A stretch of 64,000 nucleotides of DNA. Source: Marinospirillum minutulum DSM 6287. GTDB lineage: Bacteria > Pseudomonadota > Gammaproteobacteria > Pseudomonadales > Halomonadaceae. Shown in pieces: positions 63,601 through 64,000 of the stretch. The stretch lies in assembly GCF_000422325.1 (NCBI RefSeq), contig NZ_AULO01000010.1, positions 292,675 to 356,674 of the forward strand, read 5' to 3'. The notes under the pieces were generated by a model. It saw only the letters and a list, made by a program, of their open reading frames with translations. It was not told where the DNA came from and did no database searches. Both the position numbers and the translations under genes were made by a program. The stretch's first letter is position 1, and every line of letters begins with the position of its first letter.

Positions 63601-64000
63601 AATCTGCGTAGCATCAACAGGGTTGCCATTATCATCTAATAAAAGATTGCCCTGATTATCCGAAGCAAATAACTTTAGAGTATAGGCCGAGTCATTGTCA
63701 CTGGTGTCGGCTGGGTCATTGGCCGTTTCATCAAGAATAGTGGTGGTTACTGTGGCTTTATCGTAAGTCACGGTTTCATAAGCACCACTACCATCGGCAG
63801 TATTGGCGGCATCTTGGTTGTAAGACTTATCCACCAAAGACACGGTAAAGGTTTCGCCACTATCCGCTAAGGCATCGTCGACTGCTGTGGCACTAAAAGC
63901 AGTACCTAGAGTAACGGTGGTATTGCTGGTGGTGTAATCTGCATTGCTGGTGGTGCCGTTATTCTTAAAGTTAACCTCAACCTCACCTGTTGGCTGATTA
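57655..64000 (-). CDS. Giant repetitive surface adhesin (3' part; 5' end outside the window)
   Basis: The frame is open to the right edge (about 2,114 codons seen), so the start lies beyond 64000. The protein is acidic, rich in Asp, Thr, Ser and Gly, with many Ig/cadherin-like beta domains of about 100-160 residues. Recurrent elements are DxDGSEKL, PPENYKG and TVTYDDATVTTTI. A GGGGG linker lies near base 60620. The C-terminal region (57655-58410) carries FTDSQGSFQYREGDSVTF and an EF-hand-like DKDDNADNGI, ending in CGW; no GGxGxD RTX block is visible. It is probably a secreted, Ca-dependent biofilm or attachment protein; the secretion route is not visible. Confidence 0.85.
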   Translation of the reverse strand, partial: NQPTGEVEVNFKNNGTTSNADYTTSNTTVTLGTAFSATAVDDALADSGETFTVSLVDKSYNQDAANTADGSGAYETVTYDKATVTTTILDETANDPADTSDNDSAYTLKLFASDNQGNLLLDDNGNPVDATQIHEDAETSAYYVVKAVDEFGALLADQPAGNVEVNFKNNGTTSNADYTVSSTTVTLGAAFSATAINDALADNGETFTVSLVKGSYSEDAANTSDGSGAYETVTYDDATVTTTIRDLDFAVVEDNKNTQEDGNWNIEVLENLDQIYTGDEFASIKISGIPNNAILKDGDGNPITVTNGSYTLNSWQATQELTLTPAVDSSKDIELSYEVTLTDGSIDTFVQSIVISPEADQPWTLGKLGSETVTYQNTLLEDAGWTALDAGWTDGTNVFNELTASTGDADGSESNTLVRFFTDQDTNLPSGTRLRYEDADGNTQTFRFSSSNTHVDIPADKLDTLQIKTPDNFNGELSLKIKTAVIDRDEDGKGSDKTWSDKGKVDQTWGEADTLTIQVAGSADLSESLISATSVIAPEDSGRNKDTGELIQNADGTYDISEAIDLKINFSQSNYTNTEVIELEIQGIPADAFIFDKSGNLLNASGETSIKIVLDPNGNYTAQAGDLVLTSKGAFNSFVENLKLVPPQDSNEDFTLTLHQTATEPSWDSSVGGSQTKVVTDTFEVQLTGVADNPIVSGVDTPLELTESSDWQDISGFQIASGETQHQSEDVYALIKNLPKDFGLRVVDQNGNELFDQLVLANVNASGATDWRIDNDTLQKINAGDYAIQLKTPEADMSGKLSFGIRVTVLDTDSDAGQETDTLVADYTMNLVVMPKVENYKASKSSGSEDSWIKIGEDLIIGSKDGDTLVEGQYDFNGTSYDLKITLPNLGETGEHLQVKGDNLAIDYSTGTVYLNQNDLDSVEILPPMHSNDDISNIEFHRYLKDSIDDGALDANGLPYVHIDEVVTGHTVEVTGVADGWTSEGFTVVDSNVDKTTDNTPTPLSSIVTNNKNIEDTYHDETPGAGGAASDTSESEYYIVQNQSGADNTSWMIEGAINVGKGIWVVSEEALNSANIKILDFTGDGTLDLQITPVSKENDASSENPAGTLFGDPRDFTIEYTPVTGGGGGDNSLPVIDLHNKNVGLEDTLLTNVLEGTTVSEGATLSYVISNVSNGAVDVTGMYQLPDGSFVGTGQINFDPTDEFNGDAGFTIEVIATGTNGKQASVTKDITLDINPVLDESKVSAEGGTETNAVAEGSAEESIALNIQITSDDTDGSEKLQGDITLTPKDGGSLTGPGVTANADGSYTVSPANLGSVAFVPNAYTHGEYEFGITYTWIDVDANGGANVSETITTSFKITIESQVDQIDVAVTPSTNTINEAEDYPLNLSVIQHDSDGSEMASVRISGIPDALFIQDANGNKIGNYSANSDGTVSVVLKGSEVPTAGGLTLHDTTGTYGGEFKLAITAYSFDKVTKEIEVGSDTVTLSITPVASGITQVDAGSAETNLVIGDEDNAGMPLNLDVIMVDLDGSEKLKITFSDEFADENFTATYTDEAGAQQTLTDTSYLTAAEAQTIKLVPPENYKGKFDLTVKVQTVELDATGNVIDTLATPVEKTVEVTVNPLADQFTIDTAGGSGEEDSSINLGLKLTLEDSSELLNLTLSGYEEGSSFLVDGTLVTGVVDGNSITFDGLTAAQVEAIAIHPPENYSGTMAMEASIKTVDGTAVLNTPVTQTFNLEVTPLADQPDLSASYLSNETDNGDGSFSYDLTLDAALTDASETLTLRLDGIPTNSLLANAAGDTLLITDGSIVLTTDQLVGLKLTTPNQLIPDGPGGLHLEASAISTEDMGTTDTSDDLSALQTNTLIDGVIEGIAYTTTSGHFGFTDSQGSFQYREGDSVTFKVGDLVLGEASPEDLVQNAVFLQDMANVSRADLNDEYVENMAVFIQSLDKDDNADNGITITPEIHAAYEGVVLDLRTATEEEVRDAVELAGKTAITEQQAMDHVQRMLEQYSNQSEFEAHVSDSLNTNEANEFGDPNQEPADFAAMNDLFIFGNGNEQALLDALEKGVEEAPADQNWLSQTEEDQGNSDSLFDATDHSNNDELEPSTYDDQPCGW
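63270..64000 (-). repeat. 468-bp near-identical tandem repeat in the adhesin gene
   Basis: Sequence at 63300-63540 recurs at 63768-64000 with an exact offset of 468 bp (156 codons). For example CGGTTTCATA at 63303 recurs at 63771, and TGGTGCCGTT at 63483 recurs at 63951. Each copy encodes a domain with YETVTYD..ATVTTTI and NNGTTSNADYT. High identity at the DNA level points to recent duplication. The array continues past the window. Confidence 0.85.

Overview
The window looks like a chromosome segment of a marine gammaproteobacterium, probably in the Oceanospirillales (something like Marinospirillum; genus not proven). The reasons are moderate-to-low GC, Pseudomonas-like gene order (gshB-tonB-yqgE-ruvX-pyrR-pyrB-pyrC' and pyrE next to crc), and gammaproteobacterial markers such as zapA-6S RNA-ygfA, ygfB-pepP-ubiH-ubiI, and envC beside a ctpA-type protease. 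No rRNA, tRNA or CRISPR array was seen.

From 1 to about 43.6 kb the window is a dense housekeeping core. It holds LPS inner-core genes (heptosyltransferase, hldE, waaA), rpiA and ilvA, the 6S RNA locus, ubiquinone hydroxylases, gpmI-envC-ctpA, secB, rsmE, and gshB. These are followed by a translationally coupled pyrR-pyrB-pyrC' run whose third gene has lost catalytic residues. Next come speA-glnK, ubiK, yifB, metF, a TRAP transporter whose binding-protein gene faces its permease genes, rluA, ahcY under an S-adenosylhomocysteine riboswitch, trmB, thiSG, pyrE, a catalytically dead ExoIII homologue (Crc type), rph and yicC.

From about 43.7 to 50.85 kb lies an accessory island. gmk, the usual neighbour of yicC, does not follow it. 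The island carries a Doc/Fic toxin with a DNA-binding partner, a transposase remnant, and a McrBC-like pair (McrB-type GTPase/AAA+ plus DUF2357 PD-(D/E)XK nuclease). The pair is preceded on the same strand by a winged-helix regulator overlapping a 42-codon ORF, with two inverted repeats upstream. The far edge holds the C-terminal stump of a DUF927-type mobile-element protein. This regulator-peptide-McrB-nuclease arrangement is the best candidate for an under-described system.

From 50.87 kb to the end are an MFS transporter, a SOUL heme protein, a short-chain dehydrogenase, an octaheme cytochrome c with a membrane cytochrome b, a methyltransferase, an OmpA-family protein, and the 3' 6.3 kb of a giant repetitive adhesin that runs off the right edge. 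A strong terminator separates the adhesin gene from the OmpA gene.
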